A stretch of 64,000 nt of DNA from an uncultured Collinsella sp. (GCA_900540855.1 UQHK01000005.1:56898-120897), one strand, 5' to 3'; numbered from the stretch's first letter, positions 42,141-50,043 are shown. Program-made: numbers and translations. Notes: generated from the letters alone by a model not told the origin.

Positions 42141-42569
42141 CTACTCAGCGATGGTGACGCCCATGGAACGGGCGGTACCGGCGATGATCTTCTTGGCGGC
42201 GTCAATGTCGTTGGCATTGAGGTCCGGCATCTTGATCTCGGCGATCTTGGTGAGCTGCTCCTGGGAGAGCTGACCAACCTTGTCGGCCTGAGGCTTAGCG
42301 GAACCAGACTTGAGGTTCAGCTCCTTCTTGATGAGGTGAGCCGCCGGCGGGGTCTTGGTGATGAAGGAGAAGGACTTGTCCTCGTAGACAGAAATCTCAA
42401 CGGGGATGATGTCGCCCTTCTTGTCCTGCGTCTCGGCGTTAAAGGCCTGGCAGAACTGCATGATGTTCACGCCAGCAGCGCCCAGGGCGGGGCCGACGGG
42501 AGGAGCGGGGTTAGCTGCACCAGCAGGAATCTGGAGCTTAATGACGTTGGCAACCTTCTTCTCAGCCAT
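42141..42569 (-). CDS. rplK: 50S ribosomal protein L11
   Basis: L11 binds 23S rRNA at the GTPase centre. The 142-residue product has the N-terminal IKLQIPAGAANPAPPVGPAL with the proline-rich thiostrepton-binding segment, and the RNA-binding C-terminal domain. ATG 42567-42569 lies 6 nt after AAAGGA; the in-frame ATG at 42573-42575 overlaps the ribosome site. It precedes rplA by 117 bp. Confidence 0.96.
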   Translation of the reverse strand: MAEKKVANVIKLQIPAGAANPAPPVGPALGAAGVNIMQFCQAFNAETQDKKGDIIPVEISVYEDKSFSFITKTPPAAHLIKKELNLKSGSAKPQADKVGQLSQEQLTKIAEIKMPDLNANDIDAAKKIIAGTARSMGVTIAE

Positions 42570-42689
42570 GGTCATTCCTTTCGAATCACGAGTGTGAAGT
42601 ACTTGCTATATCGTAAGCACGCACGTGTTAGAAGCACTCCTGAGATGAGCAGTCACAGAAGAAGCACGCTCGCGCGAACGTACGAAAAC

Positions 42690-43226
42690 TTAAGCGATGA
42701 CAGCGACCTGGTTAAAGTCGAGCTCGACCGGCGTCTCGCGGCCAAAGATCATCAGCGTGACCTTGAGCTTGCCAGCCTCGGTGTTAACCTCGGAGACCTT
42801 GCCATCAAAGTCGGTAAGCGGGCCATCGGTGACGCGGACGGACGTGCCGACCTGAATATCAACCGAGGTGCGCTTGGGCGAATCGCCCTTACCGGGACGA
42901 CGAGTCATCTTGTTGTACTCGTCGCGGGAAAGCGGAGCGGGCTTGCCGTTGCCGCCCAGGAAACCGGTGACGCCAGGCGTGTTACGAACGCACGTCCAAG
43001 CATCGTCATCCATCTCCATGCGGACCAGGACATAACCCGGGAAGATCTTGGAATCCTTGGTCTCACGCTTGCCACCCTCTTTAATCTCGGTGACGCGCTC
43101 CATAGGAATCTCGATATCAAAGATACGGTCCTGCATGCCCATAGTCTCGATGCGATGCTCGAGATCGGACTTAACGCGGTTCTCGTATCCAGAGTAAGTG
43201 TGAACGACGTACCAACGCTTAGACAT
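42690..43226 (-). CDS. nusG: Transcription termination/antitermination protein NusG
   Basis: NusG binds RNA polymerase and links it to Rho or to the ribosome through S10. The 178-residue protein has the NGN domain (WYVVHTYSGYENRVK, then FPGYVLVRMEMDDDAW) and the KOW domain (VRVTDGPLTDFDGKVSEV). There is no long acidic N-terminal extension of the Streptomyces kind. It starts 3 nt after secE ends. Confidence 0.96.
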   Translation of the reverse strand: MSKRWYVVHTYSGYENRVKSDLEHRIETMGMQDRIFDIEIPMERVTEIKEGGKRETKDSKIFPGYVLVRMEMDDDAWTCVRNTPGVTGFLGGNGKPAPLSRDEYNKMTRRPGKGDSPKRTSVDIQVGTSVRVTDGPLTDFDGKVSEVNTEAGKLKVTLMIFGRETPVELDFNQVAVIA

Positions 43227-43229
43227 GGT

Positions 43230-43568
43230 TTAGCCCCTCAATCCAGAGAACAGAGCAAGAGCCTCGCCAAAGCCAGCATCGAGCAGAGCGATGACGACGC
43301 CGACGACGATCAGAGAAGCGCAAACGACGACCGAGTAGTTCACGAGCTCCTTCTTATCGGGCCACGTGACACGCTTCATCTCGGACTTCACCGAAGCGAA
43401 ATACTTCTTGGTGCGGGCGAAGAAACCAGGCTTCTCGTTCTTCTTAGACTTCGCAGCCTTCTCGCTCTTCTTGGCAACGGCCTTCTTGGCCTCAACCTTG
43501 GAGTTGGCGGCAGCGTTGTTGGCAGGCGCCTGCTGCTGTGCCTTCTTCTTGTTCTTCTTGTTGGCCAT
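43230..43568 (-). CDS. secE: Preprotein translocase subunit SecE
   Basis: SecE clamps SecY in the protein-export channel. The 112-residue protein has a Lys/Ala-rich cytosolic N-terminus (about 1-50), the conserved amphipathic segment VKSEMKRVTWPDKKELVNYS and one membrane helix at about 78-100. It is co-transcribed with nusG. Confidence 0.94.
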   Translation of the reverse strand: MANKKNKKKAQQQAPANNAAANSKVEAKKAVAKKSEKAAKSKKNEKPGFFARTKKYFASVKSEMKRVTWPDKKELVNYSVVVCASLIVVGVVIALLDAGFGEALALFSGLRG

Positions 43569-43644
43569 TTGGGTTACCTCCGCGCAATGCGCTTATACAT
43601 GAGTAAACCGTAAGCCCCCAAGTGGGAGCTTACGGAATAATGAC

Positions 43645-43720
43645 TGGCACGCCAGGAAGGACTCGAACCCTCAACACTCGGTTTTGGAGACCGATGCTCT
43701 ACCAATTGAACTACTGGCGT
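43645..43720 (-). tRNA. tRNA-Trp (CCA)
   Basis: Acceptor ACGCCAG/CTGGCGT, D-arm, anticodon loop CTCCAAA (anticodon CCA), T-arm GGGTTCGAGTCC and an encoded 3' CCA. It lies between rpmG and secE, as in many Actinobacteria. Confidence 0.96.
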
Positions 43721-43733
43721 ATATGACTAGAGA

Positions 43734-43883
43734 CTAGCGAGTCTCTTTGTGCAGCGTGTGGTGACGGCACCAGGGGCAATACTTCTTGATCTCCATACGA
43801 TCAGGCATGGTCGACTTGTTCTTGGTGGTCGTATAGTTGCGGCGCTTGCACTCAGTGCACGCAAGAGTAACTAGAGTACGCAT
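43734..43883 (-). CDS. rpmG: 50S ribosomal protein L33, zinc-binding form
   Basis: A 49-residue protein, MRTLVTLACTECKRRNYTTT and onward, ending CPWCRHHTLHKETR. The two CxxC pairs (ACTEC, CPWC) mark the zinc-containing form, which is often exchanged for a zinc-free paralogue in zinc shortage. It is the first gene of the block, behind the promoter at 43929-43958. It was missed by length-based ORF calling because it is short. Confidence 0.95.
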   Translation of the reverse strand: MRTLVTLACTECKRRNYTTTKNKSTMPDRMEIKKYCPWCRHHTLHKETR

Positions 43884-43928
43884 GTATCCTGAACCTTTCA
43901 TTTCCGCCCCGTACGGGCACGAGTTGTT

Positions 43929-43958
43929 ACTTTATCAGCTCCACGTAAGTGCTGTCAA
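43929..43958 (-). promoter_or_regulatory. Promoter of the rpmG-tRNA-Trp-secE-nusG block
   Basis: On the minus strand TTGACA (43953-43958) and TAAAGT (43929-43934) are 18 bp apart, about 45 bp before rpmG. Confidence 0.65.
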
Positions 43959-44099
43959 TGAAAACCTCGAGTCAATTGGTTCTCGGTGGATCCATTCATA
44001 TTTGGAACACATCAATGAAGCCATCGAGATCTAATCGACGGTGCATCCAGGACCATTATCGATCCTCTCGACACCAGCAACGGCTCAATATCCATTGCA

Positions 44100-44138
44100 G
44101 AAAAGAACCCGGCACCCAAATAAGTGCCGGGTTCTCTA
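44100..44138 (-). terminator. Terminator after tuf
   Basis: Perfect 12-bp stem AGAACCCGGCAC with an 8-nt loop; the minus-strand tail is TTTTC. Confidence 0.85.
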
Positions 44139-44162
44139 AGTCAGCTATATCAAAGAGCTAAT

Positions 44163-45353
44163 TTACTCAATGATCGTGGAGACGATGCCCGAACCGACGG
44201 TGTGGCCACCCTCGCGGATAGCGAAGCGCAGGCCCTCCTCCATGGCGATCGGGTGGATGAGGTCGCCCTCGATGGTGATGTGGTCACCAGGCATAGCCAT
44301 CTCGGTGCCCTCGGGGAGCTTGACCGTACCGGTAACGTCGGTGGTACGGAAGTAGAACTGAGGACGATAACCATCGAAGAACGGGGTGTGACGGCCGCCC
44401 TCCTCCTTGGTCAGAACGTAGATCTCACCGGTGAACTTGGTGTGCGGGGTAACCGAACCGGGCTTGCAGAGAACCTGGCCGCGCTCGATATCCTCACGCT
44501 TGATGCCGCGGAGCAGCAGACCGACGTTGTCGCCAGCCTCGCAGAAGTCCATGGACTTACGGAACATCTCGATACCGGTAACAACGGTGTTCTGGGTATC
44601 CTTAATGCCGACGATCTCGACGGGCTCGTTGAGCTTGAGCTCACCGCGCTCGACACGGCCGGTAGCAACGGTACCACGGCCGGAGATGGTCATAACGTCC
44701 TCAACGGCCATCAGGAACGGGAGGTCGTTGTTGCGAGCAGGCGTCGGGATGTACTCGTCGACGGCGTTCATGAGCTCGCGGATAGCGTCCATCCACTTGG
44801 CGTCGCCCTCGAGAGCGCCCAGAGCGGAACCACGGATGACGGGGATGTCGTCGCCGGGGAAATCGTACTCGGAGAGGAGCTCACGGGTCTCCATCTCGAC
44901 GAGGTCGATGAGCTCGTCATCGTCGACCATGTCGCACTTGTTCAGGAAGACGACGATGTAGGGAACGCCGACCTGACGGGCGAGCAGGATGTGCTCGCGG
45001 GTCTGAGCCATGGGGCCGTCGGTAGCGGCGATGACCAGGATAGCGCCGTCCATCTGAGCAGCACCGGAGATCATGTTCTTGACGTAGTCAGCGTGGCCCG
45101 GGCAGTCAACGTGAGCGTAGTGACGGGAAGCGGTCTCGTACTCGACGTGGGAGACGGAGATCGTAATGCCGCGCTCGCGCTCCTCGGGAGCCTTGTCGAT
45201 GTTCTCGAACGCAGTGAAGTCAGCCTTGCAGCCCTCGGTCTCGGAGAGAACCTTGGTGATGGCAGCGGTCAGCGTGGTCTTGCCGTGGTCGACGTGACCA
45301 ATGGTGCCGATGTTAACATGCGGCTTAGTGCGCTCAAACTTCTCTTTGGCCAT
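44163..45353 (-). CDS. tuf: Elongation factor Tu
   Basis: EF-Tu delivers aminoacyl-tRNA to the ribosome. The 396-residue protein has the P-loop GHVDHGKT (19-26), DCPGHADY and NKCD, plus the domain II/III RGQVLCKPGS and GDHITIEGDL segments. ATG 45351-45353 is preceded by AGAGGAGGGCTTT; the upstream in-frame extension is rejected. It is not beside fusA but follows three tRNA genes (Tyr, Thr, Met) and appears to be transcribed with them. Confidence 0.96.
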   Translation of the reverse strand: MAKEKFERTKPHVNIGTIGHVDHGKTTLTAAITKVLSETEGCKADFTAFENIDKAPEERERGITISVSHVEYETASRHYAHVDCPGHADYVKNMISGAAQMDGAILVIAATDGPMAQTREHILLARQVGVPYIVVFLNKCDMVDDDELIDLVEMETRELLSEYDFPGDDIPVIRGSALGALEGDAKWMDAIRELMNAVDEYIPTPARNNDLPFLMAVEDVMTISGRGTVATGRVERGELKLNEPVEIVGIKDTQNTVVTGIEMFRKSMDFCEAGDNVGLLLRGIKREDIERGQVLCKPGSVTPHTKFTGEIYVLTKEEGGRHTPFFDGYRPQFYFRTTDVTGTVKLPEGTEMAMPGDHITIEGDLIHPIAMEEGLRFAIREGGHTVGSGIVSTIIE

Positions 45354-45449
45354 AAAGCCCTCCTCTAAACAGGTCGTCCCCGGACGGGACTTTGCCTTTA
45401 TACCATAGTGGCCTCTCAACATACTATTGAGAAGCCACCGTGTTACCTA

Positions 45450-45526
45450 TGGTAGCGGTGACTGGATTCGAACCAGTGACGCCACGGGTATGAACCGTGT
45501 GCTCTAACCAACTGAGCTACACCGCC
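45450..45526 (-). tRNA. tRNA-Met (CAU)
   Basis: Acceptor GGCGGTG/CACCGCT, anticodon loop TTCATAC (CAT) and an encoded CCA. The first pair is G-U rather than the unpaired C-A of initiator tRNA, so it is probably the elongator. Confidence 0.93.
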
Positions 45527-45529
45527 GGA

Positions 45530-45605
45530 TGGAGCCTGCAACCAGACTTGAACTGGTGACCTCTTCGTTACCAACGAAGTGCTCTACCGACTGAGCTATA
45601 CAGGC
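45530..45605 (-). tRNA. tRNA-Thr (GGU)
   Basis: Acceptor GCCTGTA/TGCAGGC, anticodon loop TTGGTAA (GGT) and an encoded CCA. It lies 3 bp before tRNA-Met. Confidence 0.93.
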
Positions 45606-45615
45606 ACTTGACGGG

Positions 45616-45697
45616 TGGGAGCTATAGGATTCGAACCTATGTAGGCAGAGCCAACGGGTTTACAGCCCGTCCCCATTAACCACTCGGGCAAACTCCC
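45616..45697 (-). tRNA. tRNA-Tyr (GUA)
   Basis: Acceptor GGGAGTT/AGCTCCC, anticodon loop CTGTAAA (GTA) and a long variable arm (TTGGCTCTGCC region). CCA is not encoded exactly. Confidence 0.92.
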
Positions 45698-45761
45698 AAT
45701 CGTTCAAGTATCCGCAGGTTCTTTGGTCTTTTGGACCGCCGCCCCCGCGAACGAAGAAGAT

Positions 45762-45791
45762 AATACGATGCAACCTTGGGGGCTGTCAACG
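45762..45791 (-). promoter_or_regulatory. Promoter of the tRNA-Tyr/Thr/Met-tuf unit
   Basis: On the minus strand a consensus TTGACA (45786-45791), 18 bp, then TATTAT (45762-45767), about 65 bp before tRNA-Tyr. Confidence 0.75.
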
Positions 45792-46003
45792 AAAACCTCT
45801 AGATACACGGTCCCGGGCGTATCTATATACCTTTGACCTGCGGTTTTGTTGAGTTTAGATATGATGGACAGTGGATTTGGCCGCGCTGGTGACATTTCCC
45901 GAGGGAACACTTTGGCACGGTGGAGTGAGCCTGCAGAACATCCCTTCGATAACAACTCATTTGTACCTATATATAGGTTGAGATCGGGCTTCCTTGGCAA
46001 ATT
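45792..46003. other. Gene-free stretch upstream of the tRNA promoter
   Basis: No convincing gene, RNA or strong hairpin was found. It opens a gene-free region that runs to the tRNA-Thr at 46491 and is otherwise filled by palindromic repeats. Confidence 0.5.
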
Positions 46004-46126
46004 CGAGCGTGGATATTCTCCCGTTTGAAATCGAGCGTGGACAATCTCCCACTTTTGGCGTGCCACTGGGCCCAAAGTGGAAGATTATCCACGCTCATTC
46101 TCCAGGCGGAAGATTTTCCACTCTCG
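46004..46126. repeat. Nested palindrome of four 22-nt GAGCGTGGA units
   Basis: Two forward units (starting 46004 and 46033, GAGCGTGGA followed by AATCTCCCACTTT or a near match) face two reverse units (46074-46096 and 46104-46126). The inner pair forms a stem of about 24 bp (GAGCGTGGACAATCTCCCAC / GTGGAAGATTATCCACGCTC). The outer pair is weaker. Confidence 0.72.
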
Positions 46127-46179
46127 TGTGTCCGAAAATCCTCGCTCGATGCCGATGACTAACCTCGCCCCAGTTTCAG

Positions 46180-46234
46180 TCTCGATCTGTAACAGTAAGA
46201 GGGTTATTCCTCCCCTATCTGTTACAGATCAAGA
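46180..46234. repeat. TGTTACAG palindrome, copy 3
   Basis: TCTCGATCTGTAACAG / CTGTTACAGATCAAGA, 16-bp arms with one mismatch and a 23-nt loop. Confidence 0.75.
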
Positions 46235-46259
46235 TGTTTCCCTGGCGGCCTGTCTGTTT

Positions 46260-46316
46260 ATCTAAATCTATAACAGCAAGAACGGCTTTCAGCCTCTTCG
46301 TGTTACAGATCGAGAT
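46260..46316. repeat. TGTTACAG palindrome, copy 4
   Basis: ATCTAAATCTATAACA / TGTTACAGATCGAGAT, three mismatches. Its right half and loop (TTTCAGCCTCTTCG) are nearly identical to copy 5. Confidence 0.65.
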
Positions 46317-46338
46317 GTTATCGACCATCCCTTGGCAT

Positions 46339-46397
46339 TGTCTCGATCTGTAACTATAAGGAGGGTTTTCAGCCTCTTCGTGTTACAGATCGAGACA
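46339..46397. repeat. TGTTACAG palindrome, copy 5
   Basis: TGTCTCGATCTGTAAC / TGTTACAGATCGAGACA with loop ending TTTTCAGCCTCTTCG, shared with copy 4, 79 bp away. Confidence 0.75.
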
Positions 46398-46446
46398 AAC
46401 CTGAAGCTTGGTTGGCGCCAAACACGCCGACTTATCGACATAAATA

Positions 46447-46484
46447 GAAACGGGCCCTGTCCCTCAGGGGGACAGAGCCCGAAA
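46447..46484 (-). terminator. Terminator after tRNA-Thr (UGU)
   Basis: Stem CGGGCTCTGTCCC / GGGACAGGGCCCG with a CCTGA loop; the minus-strand tail is TTTCTATTT. Confidence 0.8.
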
Positions 46485-46490
46485 CTTTCA

Positions 46491-46565
46491 TGGAGCCAGT
46501 GACAGGAATCGAACCTGCAACCCACTGATTACAAATCAGTTGCGCTACCGTTGCGCCACACTGGC
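46491..46565 (-). tRNA. tRNA-Thr (UGU)
   Basis: Acceptor GCCAGTG/CACTGGC, anticodon loop TTTGTAA (TGT), T-arm CAGGTTCGATTCCTG and an encoded CCA. Confidence 0.94.
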
Positions 46566-46649
46566 ACACTTGGCGCTTTCGCGCGAAGCCAATTAAGAAT
46601 AAAGGAATTGCTGACAAGGCGCAACAGACCCTTTGACCGACCACATCTC

Positions 46650-46715
46650 AAAACTATTCGTCAGAACGAATAGTTTTATCCGTTCGCCAAAACAAAAAAC
46701 TATTCGTTTTGGCGA
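46650..46715. repeat. Two AT-rich hairpins sharing an ACTATTCG word
   Basis: A perfect 12-bp stem AAAACTATTCGT / ACGAATAGTTTT (46650-46677, 4-nt loop) is followed by CGCCAAAAC / GTTTTGGCG (46685-46715) whose loop again contains ACTATT. The first probably terminates the leftward yacP operon, since its tail on the minus strand runs into T-rich sequence poorly; the second looks like a variant copy. Confidence 0.55.
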
Positions 46716-46727
46716 CGGCAACCCACA

Positions 46728-46755
46728 GTCCATTGATTACAAATCAACGGGCCGG
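46728..46755 (-). pseudogene. tRNA-Thr (UGU)-like fragment
   Basis: The plus-strand words GCAACCCAC and TGATTACAAATCA also occur, in the same order but closer, in the tRNA-Thr gene 200 bp away (variable loop and anticodon arm). No acceptor or T-arm is left. This could be a degraded duplicate or an integration scar. Confidence 0.35.
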
Positions 46756-46788
46756 CCAATTGGAAAACGGGTCTCTATGGATAATCCC

Positions 46789-47466
46789 CTACCGTCCGCG
46801 CAGGGCCTTGAGCTTGGCCAGGGCATCGGGACTCAGGCGGCTGCCCAGAGTCATCTTGATCTGCGGAGCTTCCTCTGCCTCGTGAACGTCGTTGTCGATC
46901 TGTTTGATCTCGTCCACCAGCATACGGCTCGAGATGCGCGTGACGCCCTTGCCCATGACGACGGCCTGTATTGTGCCGTCACTCGATACCACGGAGCACG
47001 CGCGGCCTTCCTCACGCGCCTCGATGCAGAGCTTCTGCACCACGGTATCGGCAGAGACGCCCGTCGGCGAGAACTCGATGCGCACGCCGCGGGCCGGTAG
47101 GTTGGGGCGCTCGTTGGAGATGTTGCCCGCGCCGTCGAACACGATCACGGCCTCGTAACGGCCCTGGGCAAACGCCGCGACATCGTTGATAAGCGCAGTA
47201 CGAGCCATATCGTGGACGTCGCTGGAATATGGATCGTCGGAATGGTCGTAGACGAGCTTTTCGTAGCGCGGCGTGCAGTGAATCACGTTGTAGCCGTCGA
47301 CCACCAGCAGCTCGGGCTTATTGGAGTGCACCGTCGAGACCGGGTCGGCGATGGCCTGCGCAAACGCATTGCCGCCCACGCCATAGGTCGCGGCCGAAAC
47401 AATCGGCTTGGCCGAGCCCTCGCCAAAGCGCTTGGCCTTGGACTTGGCGCGGTTCTTCTTGGACAT
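46789..47466 (-). CDS. yacP: NYN-domain ribonuclease, YacP/Rae1-like
   Basis: The 225-residue protein has a basic N-terminus and a NYN/PIN-like nuclease core: LLVVDGYNVIHCTPRYEKL with the first metal Asp, VIVFDGAGN, and SSDGTIQAVVMGKGV. The Bacillus relative Rae1 cuts mRNA in the ribosomal A site and, as here, lies next to rlmB and cysS. The gene order supports the assignment. ATG follows GGGGGAGGAGTAGCGC, 3 nt after rlmB. Confidence 0.82.
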   Translation of the reverse strand: MSKKNRAKSKAKRFGEGSAKPIVSAATYGVGGNAFAQAIADPVSTVHSNKPELLVVDGYNVIHCTPRYEKLVYDHSDDPYSSDVHDMARTALINDVAAFAQGRYEAVIVFDGAGNISNERPNLPARGVRIEFSPTGVSADTVVQKLCIEAREEGRACSVVSSDGTIQAVVMGKGVTRISSRMLVDEIKQIDNDVHEAEEAPQIKMTLGSRLSPDALAKLKALRGR

Positions 47467-47469
47467 GCG

Positions 47470-48390
47470 CTACTCCTCCCCCATGAGCTCGCCGGCATTG
47501 CGGCGCAGCCACTCAAAGCACAGCGCGGTGGTCGCCTGGGCCACGTTGAGACTCTCGGTCATGCCGCGCTGGGGAAGCTTGGTCAAAAAGTCACATTTCT
47601 CGAGCACCAGACGCGAGATGCCGTCGCCCTCGGAGCCCATGACGAGCGCCACGCGGCCCTCGAAGGGAGCATCCCAGCAGCTGCCCTCGGCATGCTCGGA
47701 AGCGCCACCCACCCAAAAGCCGGCGGCCTTGAGGTCATCGAGCGCACGGGCGATATTGGGCACCTGCGCGATAGGCAGATGCATGACGGCGCCGGCGGAG
47801 GTCTTGTAGCTGCCCACGGTCACGCCGGCGGCACGCTTGTTGGCGATGATGACGCCCGCTGCGCCCACAACCTCGGCAGAGCGCACGATGGCGCCAAAGT
47901 TACCGTCGTCGGTCACATGGTCGAGCACCACGACAAGCGCCGGACCCTCGCCTGCGCGGTCGAGGATGTCGGCGACATCGGCGTAAGGGAAGTTGCCCAC
48001 CTCGAGCGCAATGCCCTGGTGAGCGCCATGGCTCGACAGCGCATCGAGCTGCGCGCGCGGCACATACTTAATGCGGACGCCCGTGGCGTTGAGGTCATCG
48101 ACCAGGCGCGACAGAGCGGCATCGCGCTCCCCGCCCTCGGCGATGAGCGCGCACTTGATGGGAAAACCGGTGCGCAGCGCCTCGGCGGCAGCACGACGAC
48201 CTTCGATAAACTCGCCCTTGGGAACCTGGATAGCGTCGCGGTTGCGATCGCGCTGCGGACGTGCGGCCTGGGCTTGGGAGCGCTCGCGCTGGCCCTTGGG
48301 AGCGGCAGCGCGGTCGTTGCGGCGAATCGGACGCGAGCCAGAAGCAGTCTGCTTGCCGCCGCGAGGCGCACGCTTGCGATTGTCGGCCAT
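47470..48390 (-). CDS. rlmB: 23S rRNA (guanosine-2'-O)-methyltransferase RlmB-type
   Basis: A SpoU/TrmH methyltransferase that 2'-O-methylates 23S rRNA. About 60 basic, low-complexity residues precede the substrate-binding domain (FIEGRRAAAEAL); the knotted SAM-binding domain has DHVTDDGNFGAIVRSAEVVG, VMGSEGDGISRLV and ESLNVAQATTALCFE. The 306 residues exceed the E. coli length through the N-terminal tail. It lies between cysS and yacP. Confidence 0.9.
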   Translation of the reverse strand: MADNRKRAPRGGKQTASGSRPIRRNDRAAAPKGQRERSQAQAARPQRDRNRDAIQVPKGEFIEGRRAAAEALRTGFPIKCALIAEGGERDAALSRLVDDLNATGVRIKYVPRAQLDALSSHGAHQGIALEVGNFPYADVADILDRAGEGPALVVVLDHVTDDGNFGAIVRSAEVVGAAGVIIANKRAAGVTVGSYKTSAGAVMHLPIAQVPNIARALDDLKAAGFWVGGASEHAEGSCWDAPFEGRVALVMGSEGDGISRLVLEKCDFLTKLPQRGMTESLNVAQATTALCFEWLRRNAGELMGEE

Positions 48391-48423
48391 AAAACGGCCT
48401 CCTTTAAAAAATTTTCAAACAGG

Positions 48424-48464
48424 ACAAAAGAAGCGACCGCTTAAGACGAATAGCTCAAGCGGTC
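48424..48464 (-). terminator. Hairpin/terminator between cysS and rlmB
   Basis: Minus-strand stem GACCGCTTGA / TTAAGCGGTC, then GCTTCTTTT. It would reduce read-through from cysS into rlmB. Confidence 0.55.
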
Positions 48465-48468
48465 GGTA

Positions 48469-48570
48469 CGGGTTTTCCAAGTGCCCGAGATTGCCGTGAA
48501 AGAGGAGCGACGCGTACTTGAGTACGCGAGCGACGGTTTGAACGGCAAGGTCGGGTGCTTGGGAAACCCG
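48469..48570. repeat. 102-bp imperfect palindrome beside cysS
   Basis: The arms run from CGGGTTTTCCAAGTGCCCGA to the apex CGCGTACT-TG-AGTACGCG and back to CTTGGGAAACCCG. About three quarters of the 50 positions in each arm pair, with matching blocks CGGGTTT, CCAAG, CCCGA, TTGCCGT and GCGTACT. The right end lies a few bases after the cysS stop. Confidence 0.78.
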
Positions 48571-48576
48571 CGGGGA

Positions 48577-50043
48577 TTAGAGAGATTTGATACGGGTGCC
48601 GGCGGCGGTATCCTCAATGGTGAGGCCCAGGTCCTTGAGCTGGTCGCGGATGGCGTCGGCCAGATCCCAGTTCTTGGCAGCGCGGGCCTCGGCGCGGGCC
48701 TCGAGAATCTTGGCAGCGGCCTCGTCCACGTCGTCGCCCGTGTAGGCGACCAGGCCGGCGGCAACACCCAGCAGACCCAGCGGCAGCTCGACCTTGGGCT
48801 CGGGGAGCTCAACGCCAAACGTATCGAGCAGCTCGACCAGCGTATCGGCGGCGGCAAGCGCGGCGGCCTTGTCGGCAGCGTCGCCCGCCTGCTCCAGGTA
48901 CTGGTTGCACTCGGTCACAAAGCCAAAGACGGCACCCATGGCACCGGCGGTGTTAAAGTCGTCGTCCATGCACTCCTTAAAGGTGGCACGGGTCTCGGCG
49001 GCCTTGGCGGCAAACGCCTCGGATGCTGTCTCATCGGCATCGGCCGTCGCATGGTTCGCGGCCCAGCGCAGGTTCTCGACCGTACCGGCGATACGCGTGA
49101 GCGAGTTCTCGGCACCCTCCAAGCGCTCCCAAGAAAAGTCGAGCGGCGAGCGATAGCTCGTCTGCAGCATCAGCAGGCGCAGGGCGGCAGCGGAATGCTG
49201 CTCGAGGACCTCGGCCAGCGTAAAGAAGTTGCCGAGCGACTTGGACATTTTCTCGCCGTCTACCAGCAGCATGCCCGTGTGCATCCAGGTGTTGGAGAAG
49301 CCCTGGTGCCAGGCGCAGGTAGCCTGGGCGCACTCGTTCTCGTGATGCGGGAAGGCAAGGTCGGAGCCGCCGCCATGAATGTCAATTGGGGTGCCCAGGT
49401 AGCGGTGCACCATGGCGGCGCACTCGGTGTGCCAACCGGGACGGCCCTCGCCCCAGGGGCTCGGCCAGCTGGGCTCGCCGGGCTTTGCGGCCTTCCACAG
49501 GGCAAAGTCGAGCGGGTCGTTCTTGTCCTCGTTCTCCTCGATACGTGCACCAACCATAAGGTCATCGATGTTGCGGCCCGAGACCTGGCCATAGTTGGGA
49601 TCGCTGCGCACGGCAAAGTACACGTCGCCGTTATCGGCGGCGTAAGCGTGGCCCTGCTCGATGAGCGTCTTGATCATGGCGATCATGGGGCCGATCTCCT
49701 TGGTGGCGCGGGGGCGCACATCGGGATCGAGCACGTTGGCGGCGCGCATGACGCCGATGAACTTATCCGAGAACTCCGTCGCGACCTCGGCAGCCGTACG
49801 GCCCTGCTCGTTGGCGCGCTTGATGATCTTGTCGTCGACATCGGTGAGGTTCTGGGCGAACGTGACCTCGTAGCCGCTCGCGATGAGCCAGCGACGAATC
49901 ACGTCAAAACTGATGAACGTGCGGGCATTGCCGATGTGTATGTTGTCGTAGACCGTGGGGCCGCACACGTACATGCGGACCTTGCCGGACTCGATGGGCT
50001 GGAACTCTTCCTTTTTATGGGTAGCGCTGTTGTAGATACGCAT
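48577..50043 (-). CDS. cysS: Cysteinyl-tRNA synthetase
   Basis: Charges tRNA-Cys. The 488-residue class I enzyme has the zinc ligand C27 in YVCGPTVYDN, HIGN (36-39) as the HIGH motif, further zinc-site residues in GRPGWHTECAAM and HHENECAQ, and the KMSKSLGNF loop near residue 275. It starts 3 nt after ispF. The disA-ispD-ispF-cysS-rlmB-yacP order resembles that of Firmicutes. Confidence 0.96.
   Translation of the reverse strand: MRIYNSATHKKEEFQPIESGKVRMYVCGPTVYDNIHIGNARTFISFDVIRRWLIASGYEVTFAQNLTDVDDKIIKRANEQGRTAAEVATEFSDKFIGVMRAANVLDPDVRPRATKEIGPMIAMIKTLIEQGHAYAADNGDVYFAVRSDPNYGQVSGRNIDDLMVGARIEENEDKNDPLDFALWKAAKPGEPSWPSPWGEGRPGWHTECAAMVHRYLGTPIDIHGGGSDLAFPHHENECAQATCAWHQGFSNTWMHTGMLLVDGEKMSKSLGNFFTLAEVLEQHSAAALRLLMLQTSYRSPLDFSWERLEGAENSLTRIAGTVENLRWAANHATADADETASEAFAAKAAETRATFKECMDDDFNTAGAMGAVFGFVTECNQYLEQAGDAADKAAALAAADTLVELLDTFGVELPEPKVELPLGLLGVAAGLVAYTGDDVDEAAAKILEARAEARAAKNWDLADAIRDQLKDLGLTIEDTAAGTRIKSL

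Noticed and set aside
45704..46075. A 123-codon frame on the minus strand upstream of the tRNA genes
   Set aside because: It runs over the tRNA promoter and the palindromes, with no family match or ribosome site.
46004..46397. Possible CRISPR array in the repeat-rich gap
   Set aside because: The repeats are palindromic elements of different families and orientation, spacers are not uniform, and no cas gene is present.
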